Shown here: in pieces, positions 14,941 through 22,347 of the stretch
How positions within the stretch are numbered: position 1 is the stretch's first letter
Layout: the number at the start of each line of letters is the position of its first letter
Translations under genes and position numbers: made by a program
Notes under the pieces: generated by a model
The model's input: only the letters and a program-made list of their open reading frames with translations
What the model was told of the DNA's origin: nothing
Database searches by the model: none
Origin: Candidatus Moranbacteria bacterium GW2011_GWE1_49_15
GTDB lineage: Bacteria > Patescibacteriota > Minisyncoccia > Moranbacterales > GWC2-37-73
NCBI GenBank assembly: GCA_001003855.1
Contig: LCPX01000015.1
Location: 1-25,491, forward strand
Length of the DNA stretch: 25,491 bases
Direction: 5' to 3'

Positions 14941-15915
14941 ATGGAACAAAGCAATAAAGAGAATTTGAAGGAGCGCATGTTGAAAAATAAAAACAGTGTC
15001 TTTGTGTTTGTTTTCTTGCTCCTGCTGGCGGCAAGTTACGTGTATTCTTTCCAGAAAAACGCGGGAAAGGAAAACGAGGCCGCTATAAAGGAGCAGACGA
15101 AAAAATTTGTGGAGCAGAACTTAGTCCAGCCGGGGACGGAAGTTGAGATCGACGAATCCAAAAAGGAGGGCGGTCTGTATAAACTGACATTGTCCGTATC
15201 TGGGCAAAAAATTGAAACATACGTGACTGAAGACGGGAAGAAGTTCTTCCCGCAGGCGATAGATTTGGATAAGGCGGCTGATCCGCAAACGGCTTCAAGC
15301 GCACCTGCCCCTGTAACTGAGGCGGCGGTGAAGAAGGATGTTCCCGAGGTGGATCTTTTCGTGATGAGTTATTGTCCGTATGGAGTCCAAGCGGAAAAGG
15401 GAATTTTGCCAGTAGTCGAGAAATTGGGTTCCAAGATAAAGTTCAACTTGAGGTTCGTGGATTACATTCTGCACGGAAAGCAGGAATTCGATGAGAATTT
15501 GAACCAGTCTTGTATTCAAAAAGAAGAACCGGCCAAGCTCAACGCCTATCTGACATGCTTCGCAAAGGAAGGGGATGCGGAAAAATGTGCTACGACCGCG
15601 AAGATAAACAAGTCCAAGATTTCTACCTGCATTTCCCAATCGGTAGAAAAGTTTGATGATAAATCCAAAACCCCTTCGTTCGGGGTGGATTCCAAACTGA
15701 ATGATAAGTATGGCGTGCAGGGATCTCCGACTTTGGTGATCAATGGAACTTTGCTTGATTCCGGGCGTGACAGCGCGAGTTATTTGAAAGCGATCTGCTC
15801 GGGATTTTCAGATCAGCCGGAAGAATGCGCCGCATCCTTACCATCAGAAACACCGACCCCGGGATTCGGCGATGGGAAGACTGCTAACGCGAACGCCGCG
15901 TCTTGCGGCCAATAA
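14941..15915 (+). CDS. Membrane-anchored DsbA/GILT-like thioredoxin-fold protein with CPYG site
   Basis: The product has 324 residues: a charged N terminus, a membrane anchor (about residues 19-35, SVFVFVFLLLLAASYVY), a linker domain of about 90 residues, then a thioredoxin-fold domain from about 137. The active-site position reads SYCPYG (C145-G148), so only one cysteine is present where DsbA has CxxC. The rest recalls the DsbA/GILT group: SCIQKE, LTCFAKEG, KCATTAKI and the cis-proline motif QGSPTLVING. At least five further cysteines follow the site and may form structural disulfides. A short tail ends in AASCGQ. It probably shuttles or isomerises disulfides of exported copper proteins; single-Cys chemistry by a glutathione-like route is an alternative. 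Genes on both sides are spaced by less than 35 bases. Confidence 0.82.
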   Translation: MEQSNKENLKERMLKNKNSVFVFVFLLLLAASYVYSFQKNAGKENEAAIKEQTKKFVEQNLVQPGTEVEIDESKKEGGLYKLTLSVSGQKIETYVTEDGKKFFPQAIDLDKAADPQTASSAPAPVTEAAVKKDVPEVDLFVMSYCPYGVQAEKGILPVVEKLGSKIKFNLRFVDYILHGKQEFDENLNQSCIQKEEPAKLNAYLTCFAKEGDAEKCATTAKINKSKISTCISQSVEKFDDKSKTPSFGVDSKLNDKYGVQGSPTLVINGTLLDSGRDSASYLKAICSGFSDQPEECAASLPSETPTPGFGDGKTANANAASCGQ

Positions 15916-15933
15916 GCCTTAGCGAAAACCATT

Positions 15934-16479
15934 ATGAGAATCGCGATTATCCTCATGACTGTTTTGGCGGCGATGCAGGGCTTAGGATGGTGGGCTTACA
16001 AAGTTTCGCAGGGAAGCGGGACGGGCACATCCACTGAGAAAGCGGAGACTATAGCTACGGAAAAAATAGTCGAAAAAGGTTTATCGGACAATTCGGGAAT
16101 AGTAGATTTGGATTTGTCTGAAAATCAGGAGCGAGACGGGGGTTTCCTGGTTGATGGAGGCATCACTTATCCGTTGGTCCAAATCGAGGAAGTGGATGGA
16201 ATCACGGAGCGCACTATCCATATGGGAGTTCGCCAATGGGCCTGGGATCCGTTCGATTTAGAGGCCAAACAAGGCGAGAAAGTCAGGCTGGTGATACATA
16301 ACGCGGATATTTTGCATTCGATCGAGATTCGGGAACTGGGAGTGAGCGCGGCTATCCCCGAGGAAGGGGCTATCGTCGAATTCATGGCGGATCGCGCCGG
16401 AACTTTCGAATTTTCTTGCGGGGAGACCAGTTGCGGGAAGGACCATGATAAAATGAGAGGAAAACTTACGATTCTTTAG
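15934..16479 (+). CDS. Membrane-anchored CuA-like cupredoxin
   Basis: The product has 181 residues with an N-terminal hydrophobic anchor or signal (about residues 2-18), a Ser/Thr/Glu linker, then a cupredoxin domain (about 75-181). The copper ligands of a CuA-type site can be read off: HSIEI gives H128, and CGETSCGKDHDKM gives C162, C167, H171 and M174. In cytochrome oxidase subunit II and nitrous oxide reductase the cysteines are spaced C-x3-C; here the spacing is C-x4-C. WAWDPFDLEAKQGEKVRLVIHN resembles the strand before the first ligand in subunit II. No oxidase subunit I is in the window, so it is more likely a stand-alone copper or electron carrier than part of an oxidase. The terminator at 16497-16522 ends the cassette. 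Confidence 0.83.
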   Translation: MRIAIILMTVLAAMQGLGWWAYKVSQGSGTGTSTEKAETIATEKIVEKGLSDNSGIVDLDLSENQERDGGFLVDGGITYPLVQIEEVDGITERTIHMGVRQWAWDPFDLEAKQGEKVRLVIHNADILHSIEIRELGVSAAIPEEGAIVEFMADRAGTFEFSCGETSCGKDHDKMRGKLTIL

Positions 16480-16496
16480 GAATGGTCGCAGTATTC

Positions 16497-16522
16497 AAAG
16501 CCTCGGTTTATGCCGGGGTTTT
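16497..16522 (+). terminator. Terminator of the copper/redox cassette
   Basis: aaagcctcgg (16497-16506) pairs with ccggggtttt (16513-16522) around tttatg; the T tract forms the end of the stem and continues with TTC. Confidence 0.7.
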
Positions 16523-16531
16523 CGCATATCC

Positions 16532-16560
16532 TTTACATATGTGTTTTTTTCTGATACCAT
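16532..16560 (+). promoter_or_regulatory. Probable promoter of the second uvrA
   Basis: TTTACA (16532-16537), a 17-base spacer and TACCAT (16555-16560) with TG one base upstream of the -10. Transcription would start near 16567, just before the three-way-junction element. Confidence 0.55.
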
Positions 16561-16573
16561 GTGTACTTAGTTC

Positions 16574-16625
16574 ACCCTGTTAAATCCAGCGGAGCTGGTC
16601 CGCCTTTGGCGGAATTTAATAGGGT
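16574..16625 (+). repeat. Three-way-junction palindromic element in the uvrA2 leader
   Basis: An outer 12-pair helix (accctgttaaat, 16574-16585, with atttaatagggt, 16614-16625; one wobble) encloses two hairpins placed directly end to end: ccagc-gga-gctgg (16586-16598) and tccgcc-ttt-ggcgga (16599-16613). No base is left over at the junction. It lies in the untranslated leader, 28 bases before the uvrA2 start. It may be a small mobile or REP-like element, or an RNA control element. Confidence 0.7.
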
Positions 16626-16653
16626 AGGTCCATAAACCATAGAATATTAGAAT

Positions 16654-19452
16654 ATGTCGGAAAAAAAATCCTCCCCAAAGCAATTGAGAAACGAAATAGT
16701 CATCAAAGGCGCACGCGTCAATAACCTCAAGAACATAGATCTCAATATCCCGCGCGACAAATTCGTCGTGATAACCGGGCTTTCCGGATCGGGAAAATCA
16801 TCTTTGGCGTTCGATACCATTTATGCCGAAGGGAATAGGCGTTACATGGAGGGGCTTTCTTCCTACGCCCAGAGCTTCTTGGAGCCATCGACCAAGCCGG
16901 ATGTGGACAAGATCGAGAATCTTTCGCCTCCGATATCCATCGATCAAAAAAGCATCAGCCGTTCCCCCCGTTCCACGGTGGGCACACTGACGGAAATATA
17001 CGATTATTTGCGGGTCCTTTTCGCGAAAGTCGGGAAACTTCATTGTCCGCAGTGCGGGGACTTGATGCAGAGAAAAACCAACAAGGAAATTTTGGATGAG
17101 ATTTTGGAATTTCCGCATCATACGCAGATAGCCGTCTTGGCCCGTCCGAAAGGACAAGGGGATGACTCGCGTGAAAACCTCAAGGGCATATCCCAGTTGG
17201 GCTATGCGCGGGTCAGATATAACGGAAAGATGATTTCTCTCAGCGAAGCGGAGATGGATGAGGAAATCGGAGCGGTTAAGAATATCGAAGTGGTCATAGA
17301 CAGGCTCGTGTTGGATAAGAAAAACCCCGATGTGGAGAGGATATTGGATTCCATCGAGACCGCCATGAAATTGGGGGGAGGTTCGATGATGATGCTTATA
17401 GACAATAAGGAAGAAAGGAAGTATAACAGGGATTTCTTTTGCGCCAATTGCGGGATAAAGATCAGGGAGATTTCCCCGAGGCATTTCTCTTTCAACAGTC
17501 CAGAAGGGGCGTGCGAAGTCTGTTCCGGACTCGGATACGTGCTCAGGGTAAATTCCGAATTGGTCGTGCCGAACAAAAATCTTTCAATTTTGGAGGGGGC
17601 TATTTTGCCATGGAGCAAAGCCGGTGGGAAAATAAACGGACAGAGCAACAATCTGGAAAAATTGAAAGCGGCCGCCAGAAAACACAAGTTTTCCATAAAC
17701 GAACCCCTCAAGAAGCTTTCAGTTAAGCAATTCGAAGTGCTGATGTACGGCTCAGAGGAATTCGAAGGGGTCATTCCGGGATTGGAAAGCAAATATCAGG
17801 AAACCAAATCGGATTATGTCAGGGCGGAAATAGAAAGGTATATGACGACCGAACCTTGCGGACACTGCGAAGGCAAGAGGCTTAAGAAAGAATTCTTGGC
17901 GGTCAAGATAGAAGGAAAATCCATCGATGATTTGGTGAATATGGGAGCGAGCGAACTGAAAACGTTTTTTGTCGGGGTCAAAGATTGGTCATTGGACGAG
18001 CAGAGAAAAAGTATCGCCAAGCCTATCGCCCGCGAAGTGGCTCAGCGCCTGGAAGCGCTTGAGAACGTCGGCTTGGAATATTTGAGCCTTGGAAGAAGCG
18101 CCCAAACGATTTCCGGAGGGGAGGCTCAAAGGATCCGTCTGGCCTCCCAGCTCAACTCCCAGCTTATGGGAATCGTCTATGTCTTGGACGAACCCTCCAT
18201 CGGGCTCCACAGCAGGGATACGGAAAAACTGGTGGAAACTCTCAAGAAACTCCAATATTTGGGAAATTCGTTGGTCGTCGTGGAACATGACGAAAGCATC
18301 ATCAAGGCGTCCGATTGGGTGGTGGACATGGGACCCGGGGCGGGAGAGGAAGGAGGAATCGTGGTTTTTGACGGTTCTTATGAAAAGCTTTTGAAATCGA
18401 AAAGCTTGACCGCCCAATACATTTTGGGAAAAAAGAAAATCTCCGACAAGAAGAAGTATAGGAAAGGCAACGGCAAGGAGATCAAAGTCATCGGGATGAC
18501 GGAACATAATCTGCGGAACATCGATATCGCGATCCCTTTGGGGAAATTCGTGGTGATCTGCGGAGTTTCCGGCAGCGGAAAATCGACTTTCGTCAGCGAT
18601 ATCCTAGCCAAAGCCCTTTCGCGCCATTTCTACAAAGCGAAGGATTTGCCTGGAGCCCACAAGAAAATCACCGGCTTGGATAATGTGGATAAGGTGATCA
18701 GTATCGACCAGAGCCCGATAGGCAGGACCCCTCGTTCCAACGCGGCGACTTACACCGGGGTATTCACCCATATCCGCGAACTTTTCGCCCAAGTCGAAGA
18801 GGCCAAAAACAGGGGGTATAGCGCGAGCAGGTTCAGTTTCAATATGAAAGGCGGGCGCTGCGAAGTTTGCCAAGGAGACGGAATGAAAAAGATCGAGATG
18901 CACCTGCTTCCGGACATGTACGTGAAATGCGAGGCTTGCGGCGGGACGCGATATAACAGGAAGACTTTGGAAATTGAATATAAAGGTTTCAACGTGGCCC
19001 AGGTGCTCGACATGGATGTCCGTTTCGCTCTCAGGTTCTTTGCCAAGCATCCTTTGATCGCGGAGAAACTCAAAACCATGGAAGACGTCGGTTTGGGATA
19101 TTTGAAATTGGGACAAAGCGCGACCAACCTTTCCGGAGGTGAAGCACAAAGGATCAAGCTCGCCACGGAGCTCGCCAGAAAATCCACGGGCAAGACTTTG
19201 TATATTTTGGACGAGCCGACGGTGGGTCTCCATTTCGACGATATCAGGCAGCTTATGGAAGTTCTGAATATGTTGGTGGACAAAGGAAATTCGGTGCTCA
19301 TTGTCGAGCATAACCTCGACGTCATCAAAAGCGCGGATTGGGTTATCGAGTTGGGACCGGACGGAGGCACCAAGGGAGGAGAGTTGGTGTTCGAGGGAAC
19401 TCCTGATAAGCTTAAGAAAAACAAGAAGAGCTGGACGGCTAAATACCTCTAA
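16654..19452 (+). CDS. uvrA: Excinuclease ABC subunit UvrA (second copy)
   Basis: This is a second complete UvrA of 932 residues. It has Walker A from residue 42 (GLSGSGKSS) and from 637 (GVSGSGKST), signatures ISGGEAQR and LSGGEAQR, Walker B VLDEPSIGLH and ILDEPTVGLH, and zinc modules HCPQCG, FCANCG...CEVC and CEVCQGDG...CEAC. Unlike the first copy, the N-terminal module keeps the normal Cys pair (FCANCG). The paralogues share layout but differ at many positions, and this one lacks the short C-terminal tail, ending at WTAKYL. The UvrB-binding region is present, so it may still load UvrB. It could serve a different lesion type, or act in resistance as some extra UvrA proteins do. It has its own promoter and leader element and sits away from uvrB and uvrC. 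Confidence 0.96.
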   Translation: MSEKKSSPKQLRNEIVIKGARVNNLKNIDLNIPRDKFVVITGLSGSGKSSLAFDTIYAEGNRRYMEGLSSYAQSFLEPSTKPDVDKIENLSPPISIDQKSISRSPRSTVGTLTEIYDYLRVLFAKVGKLHCPQCGDLMQRKTNKEILDEILEFPHHTQIAVLARPKGQGDDSRENLKGISQLGYARVRYNGKMISLSEAEMDEEIGAVKNIEVVIDRLVLDKKNPDVERILDSIETAMKLGGGSMMMLIDNKEERKYNRDFFCANCGIKIREISPRHFSFNSPEGACEVCSGLGYVLRVNSELVVPNKNLSILEGAILPWSKAGGKINGQSNNLEKLKAAARKHKFSINEPLKKLSVKQFEVLMYGSEEFEGVIPGLESKYQETKSDYVRAEIERYMTTEPCGHCEGKRLKKEFLAVKIEGKSIDDLVNMGASELKTFFVGVKDWSLDEQRKSIAKPIAREVAQRLEALENVGLEYLSLGRSAQTISGGEAQRIRLASQLNSQLMGIVYVLDEPSIGLHSRDTEKLVETLKKLQYLGNSLVVVEHDESIIKASDWVVDMGPGAGEEGGIVVFDGSYEKLLKSKSLTAQYILGKKKISDKKKYRKGNGKEIKVIGMTEHNLRNIDIAIPLGKFVVICGVSGSGKSTFVSDILAKALSRHFYKAKDLPGAHKKITGLDNVDKVISIDQSPIGRTPRSNAATYTGVFTHIRELFAQVEEAKNRGYSASRFSFNMKGGRCEVCQGDGMKKIEMHLLPDMYVKCEACGGTRYNRKTLEIEYKGFNVAQVLDMDVRFALRFFAKHPLIAEKLKTMEDVGLGYLKLGQSATNLSGGEAQRIKLATELARKSTGKTLYILDEPTVGLHFDDIRQLMEVLNMLVDKGNSVLIVEHNLDVIKSADWVIELGPDGGTKGGELVFEGTPDKLKKNKKSWTAKYL

Positions 19453-19617
19453 AGAGGAATTTAGAATTACGAATGAAGTCAGAATGAATTAATTCTGAAA
19501 CATTAAAAATCGATTCAAAATTTTTGCTTCAAGCTTATCCTCGCAGGAGGAAAAAATTTGAAATTAAAAATTATGCAGCCATGTTTGTTTCGGGAAACTT
19601 TTTTAATCAAAAAAAAT

Positions 19618-20298
19618 ATGTCAGACGCGGAAAACGGAAAGTTATATATCGTCGCTACTCCCATTGGTAATCTGGAGGATATAACCCTTCGCGCGCTTCG
19701 CGTTCTCAAGGAAGCCGATTTGATTTTATGCGAGGATACCAGGGTGACTAAGAGATTGCTTTCCAGATATGAGATTTCCACCTCGGCCAGGTCATATCAT
19801 CAGCACACTTCCGAAGAAAAGGGACAGCAGATCATTCGTGAAATCCTTTCCGGAAAGGATTTGGCACTGGTGACGGACGCCGGGACGCCGGGGGTTTCCG
19901 ATCCTGGAAACGTCCTAGTGGGGATGGCGGTGGAAAATGGAATCCAAGTCGTGCCGATTCCCGGCGCTTCCGCCTTGGCGGCACTTGTCAGTGTGGCCGG
20001 TATCGATATGCAGAAATTCGTTTTCTTTGGATTTCCTCCGCACAAAAAAGGACGGGAAACCTTCTTTAAGGAAATTGCTGCTTCGAAATATCCGGTTATG
20101 TATTACGAGTCCCCACACAGGGTCCTTAAGAATCTGGAGCTTTTGCAATCTTTGGGTGCGGACAAAAGGATAATCCTCGGGCGCGAACTGACTAAGATGT
20201 TCGAGGAAACGGTCCGCGGAAGCATTTCCGAAATATCGGAATACTTCAAGAACAATACGGGGAAAGTGAAAGGGGAGTTCGTGATAATAGTGCACTAG
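19618..20298 (+). CDS. rsmI: 16S rRNA (cytidine-1402 2'-O)-methyltransferase RsmI
   Basis: RsmI methylates the ribose of C1402 in 16S rRNA, tuning decoding at the P site. The family core is clear: GKLYIVATPIGNLEDITLRA, CEDTRVTKRLL, TDAGTPGVSDPG, PIPGASALAA and YESPHRVLK. With start 19618 the protein has 226 residues, about 50 fewer than E. coli RsmI, so the small C-terminal domain is mostly absent. The start places the family motif at residue 7. However, an AGGAGG at 19545-19550 lies seven bases before an in-frame TTG at 19558, which would add 20 residues; that start cannot be ruled out. A terminator follows at 20341. Confidence 0.93.
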   Translation: MSDAENGKLYIVATPIGNLEDITLRALRVLKEADLILCEDTRVTKRLLSRYEISTSARSYHQHTSEEKGQQIIREILSGKDLALVTDAGTPGVSDPGNVLVGMAVENGIQVVPIPGASALAALVSVAGIDMQKFVFFGFPPHKKGRETFFKEIAASKYPVMYYESPHRVLKNLELLQSLGADKRIILGRELTKMFEETVRGSISEISEYFKNNTGKVKGEFVIIVH

Positions 20299-20340
20299 GG
20301 GTCATGGGTGGTATGGGTTAGGCTTAAGGGATAAAATGAA

Positions 20341-20366
20341 ACAGGCTTTCGAAGGTCTGTTTTTTG
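20341..20366 (+). terminator. Terminator after rsmI
   Basis: acaggct pairs with the downstream ggtctgt (with wobbles), giving a hairpin over 20341-20360 with a ttcga-like loop, followed by a run of T to 20366. Confidence 0.7.
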
Positions 20367-20431
20367 TTTAAATTTTTTGCCTATAACCCATTATCCAGAA
20401 TCTAGACCTTGTTACGGTTATCCACACCTTG

Positions 20432-20460
20432 TTAATTTTTTTTTGATTTCGTGGTATAAT
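20432..20460 (+). promoter_or_regulatory. Promoter of the surface-protein group
   Basis: A perfect TATAAT (20455-20460) preceded by TGG forms an extended -10. The -35 is weak (TTAATT at 20432-20437, 17-base spacer). The start codon at 20497 follows about 30 bases after the expected transcript start. Confidence 0.65.
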
Positions 20461-20496
20461 TCTATCAAGTTAAATTCTTTTTTTAAAAACAAAAAA

Positions 20497-21510
20497 ATGA
20501 AGAAAAAAATCTTGTTTACACTGGTACTATTCTTTGCCGCCTTTGCCGTGGTAAGTGTGGTAAGGACCAATGCCGCCAGTGTAACGGGATGGCTTTGGGG
20601 AGGAAGCGAAGAGGCCGCCGATGCCACCATCAACGGCAATGAGACCGGATTGGGCTGGATCAGCATGAGCAGCAAAAATTGCGACACGGACAGCAACGGG
20701 GTCAATGACGCTTGCGATCTGAGCGGTGACGGACTCGTCAATGCTACCGATTTTACGGCTATGGTGAGTTACGGCGTCGACATTCCCTCGGATAACTCCG
20801 CGATAACAGGAACCGCTTGGAGCCCGAATCTGGGGGCCATAAGCTTCAATACTGCCGATGTCGCGGGATGCCCACGGACGTTCGGCGACGGTTCTTGCTA
20901 TGCCAGGAACAACGGCGGAAAGATCGAGGGATGGGCGAGAATTTTGAACATAAGGGATGCCGGCGCGAACGCGGGAGGTTGGGAAGGATGGATAGCGATG
21001 GGAGAGCCTTTCAATGGTGCCGGAAGGAGCATCACCTTGGCCGCCGGAAACCTTGCCGGATACGGATATTCGGCGAGCAGCTCAGGGAATCCTGAATTGG
21101 GATGGATAGATTTCTCCGGTGCGGACTCGACTCCTGACCCGATTCTTACGGTGGATTTCACCGGATCTGGGATGGGAAGCGTCAGCGGGACGGGAGGCTT
21201 GAGTTGCGTGGGTGATTGCACGAAATCTTACTCGGGTGGAACTGTCGTAACCGCTACCGCCACTGCGAATGGAGGATCCAACTTCATCGGTTGGACGGGG
21301 TGCGACAGCGTCAGCGGGGCGGACTGCACGGCGACGATAGGTGCGGACAGGACGATCCTTCCCCAGTTCGACATCGCTTGCCTGCCTAGCTCCAGTTGCG
21401 CCGCGGACACATGCGAAGGTCAGACATGCGCTGACGGATGCGGAGGAACGGTGGATGGAACCAAAAGCTGCACCTCCGGAACTGGAAATTGGAGGGAAGT
21501 AGCACCGTAA
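20497..21510 (+). CDS. Secreted surface protein with dockerin-like and InlB-type repeat modules
   Basis: The product has 337 residues. The start is the ATG at 20497, which begins a clean signal peptide (MKKKILFTLVLFFAAFAVVS, cleaved near NAA). Next come modules with G-W-I/L-S/F signatures (GWLWGG, GLGWISMS, GTAWSPNLGAISF, GWARILN, GWIAMG, GWIDFSG), typical of wall-associated proteins of this group. A dockerin/EF-hand-like calcium motif (DLSGDGLVNATDF) lies at about 71-83. A Bacterial_repeat (divergent InlB B) domain spans about 210-285 (TVDFTGSGMGSVSG...GWTGC), and a Cys-rich end (SSCAADTCEGQTCADGCGGT) leads to WREVAP. It is probably exposed on the cell surface in adhesion or shell roles. Two small membrane proteins and a fibre-like protein follow. 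Confidence 0.8.
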   Translation: MKKKILFTLVLFFAAFAVVSVVRTNAASVTGWLWGGSEEAADATINGNETGLGWISMSSKNCDTDSNGVNDACDLSGDGLVNATDFTAMVSYGVDIPSDNSAITGTAWSPNLGAISFNTADVAGCPRTFGDGSCYARNNGGKIEGWARILNIRDAGANAGGWEGWIAMGEPFNGAGRSITLAAGNLAGYGYSASSSGNPELGWIDFSGADSTPDPILTVDFTGSGMGSVSGTGGLSCVGDCTKSYSGGTVVTATATANGGSNFIGWTGCDSVSGADCTATIGADRTILPQFDIACLPSSSCAADTCEGQTCADGCGGTVDGTKSCTSGTGNWREVAP

Positions 21511-21514
21511 AGCA

Positions 21515-21546
21515 CATAAAAGCATTAAAGCATTAAAACATTAAAG
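21515..21546 (+). repeat. Short tandem A-rich repeat (attaaagc units)
   Basis: Three to four near copies of an eight-to-nine-base unit (agcattaa, agcattaa, aacattaa, agca) fill the gap between the surface protein and the next gene. It is too short for a CRISPR array and may be a slippage repeat. Confidence 0.5.
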
Positions 21547-21557
21547 CAAGAAGCGGC

Positions 21558-21845
21558 ATGATGATTAAGAAAGAAGAAGTCGGAAAAACTCTCGTAATCG
21601 CCTGGTTTATAATCGCGACCCTTTATGTCGGATATGACCTTTGGAGCGACTATAAAGTGAAGGGAATCGATGCGGCGTACAAGGCGGGCGTGTCGAACAC
21701 GGTCAACCAGCTTATCGAGCAGACCGAAAAAAGCCAATGCCAATCTTTTGAGGTTTTCAGTGGGGACAAGAAAGTGCAACTTCTGGACGCGCAGTGTGTG
21801 CAACAACAGCCTGCAACCGAACCCGCCCAGGAAGATAAGAAATAA
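21558..21845 (+). CDS. Small single-span membrane protein, function unknown
   Basis: The product has 95 residues: a short charged N terminus (MMIKKEEVGK), one membrane span (about residues 11-27, TLVIAWFIIATLYVGYD), then an outer helical part with VNQLIEQTEKSQCQSFEVFSGDK and a second cysteine near the Gln/Pro-rich tail. The two cysteines could form a disulfide. I do not recognise a named family. It may begin at 21558 or at the adjacent ATG, 21561. Eleven bases separate it from the next gene, and both look like accessory proteins of the surface group. Confidence 0.7.
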   Translation: MMIKKEEVGKTLVIAWFIIATLYVGYDLWSDYKVKGIDAAYKAGVSNTVNQLIEQTEKSQCQSFEVFSGDKKVQLLDAQCVQQQPATEPAQEDKK

Positions 21846-21855
21846 TTTAAAATAA

Positions 21856-22347
21856 ATGAAAAAAAACGCCCTTGTTTTGACTATCGTGGTTATTTTATTG
21901 CTCACGGGTTTTCTTTTGTACAGGCAGTTTATGGTAAACAACGAACCGGAACCGCAAGTCCAGATTAAAAATGAAGCTAATGGTGGTAGTCAAATTACAG
22001 TGGAGGAAATATTGGAGATTCAAAAGAAGGCTGTGGAAGAAACGCAACAAAACGAAAGTGTCGATTCTTCAGAAAATGTTCCTTCAATAGAGGAAATAAT
22101 GGAGCAGCAAAAGAAGGCGAGTTCCGAGGCGGTATCGTCCGAACCGGAATACTTGAGATGCAGAGGAAGGCTGTGGGAAATTAGAAATAATTTTGTTTTA
22201 TTAATACATTTTAATTTCACGAGAAATGAAACATCTCAAAAAATTTTCCTATTGGGCGGGAGTGAGCGCAGTGGGAATCGTGTTGGGAATCTCTCTCCAA
22301 TTTACCCGCGCCTGGGTGGAACCGACGGTCGCCCCTCCGGGAGGTAA
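21856..22347 (+). CDS. Membrane-anchored repeat protein, 3' end probably frameshifted
   Basis: The N terminus is a signal anchor (KKNALVLTIVVILLLTGFLLY), followed by an acidic, Gln-rich exported part with a repeated unit: EEILEIQKKAV at about 51-61 and EEIMEQQKKAS at about 79-89. From about residue 97 the open frame becomes unlike the rest and runs 122 bases into the next gene. In the -1 frame the sequence at 22149-22181 reads ILEMQRKAVGN, a third copy of the repeat, and stops at TAG 22182-22184, leaving normal spacing. So the natural product probably ends near 22184, with an indel between about 22100 and 22149. Function is unknown. Confidence 0.55.
   Translation: MKKNALVLTIVVILLLTGFLLYRQFMVNNEPEPQVQIKNEANGGSQITVEEILEIQKKAVEETQQNESVDSSENVPSIEEIMEQQKKASSEAVSSEPEYLRCRGRLWEIRNNFVLLIHFNFTRNETSQKIFLLGGSERSGNRVGNLSPIYPRLGGTDGRPSGR

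Noticed and set aside
19441..19500. Terminator after the second uvrA
   Set aside because: Two weak hairpins (cctc-taaa-gagg near the stop; tcagaat/attctga at 19479-19498) have no T run, so termination here is not supported.
20377..20496. Upstream start for the dockerin-like surface protein
   Set aside because: This region holds the promoter, and the signal peptide begins exactly at 20497.
21515..21546. CRISPR-like repeats
   Set aside because: Units of eight to nine bases without spacers; this is a simple tandem repeat.
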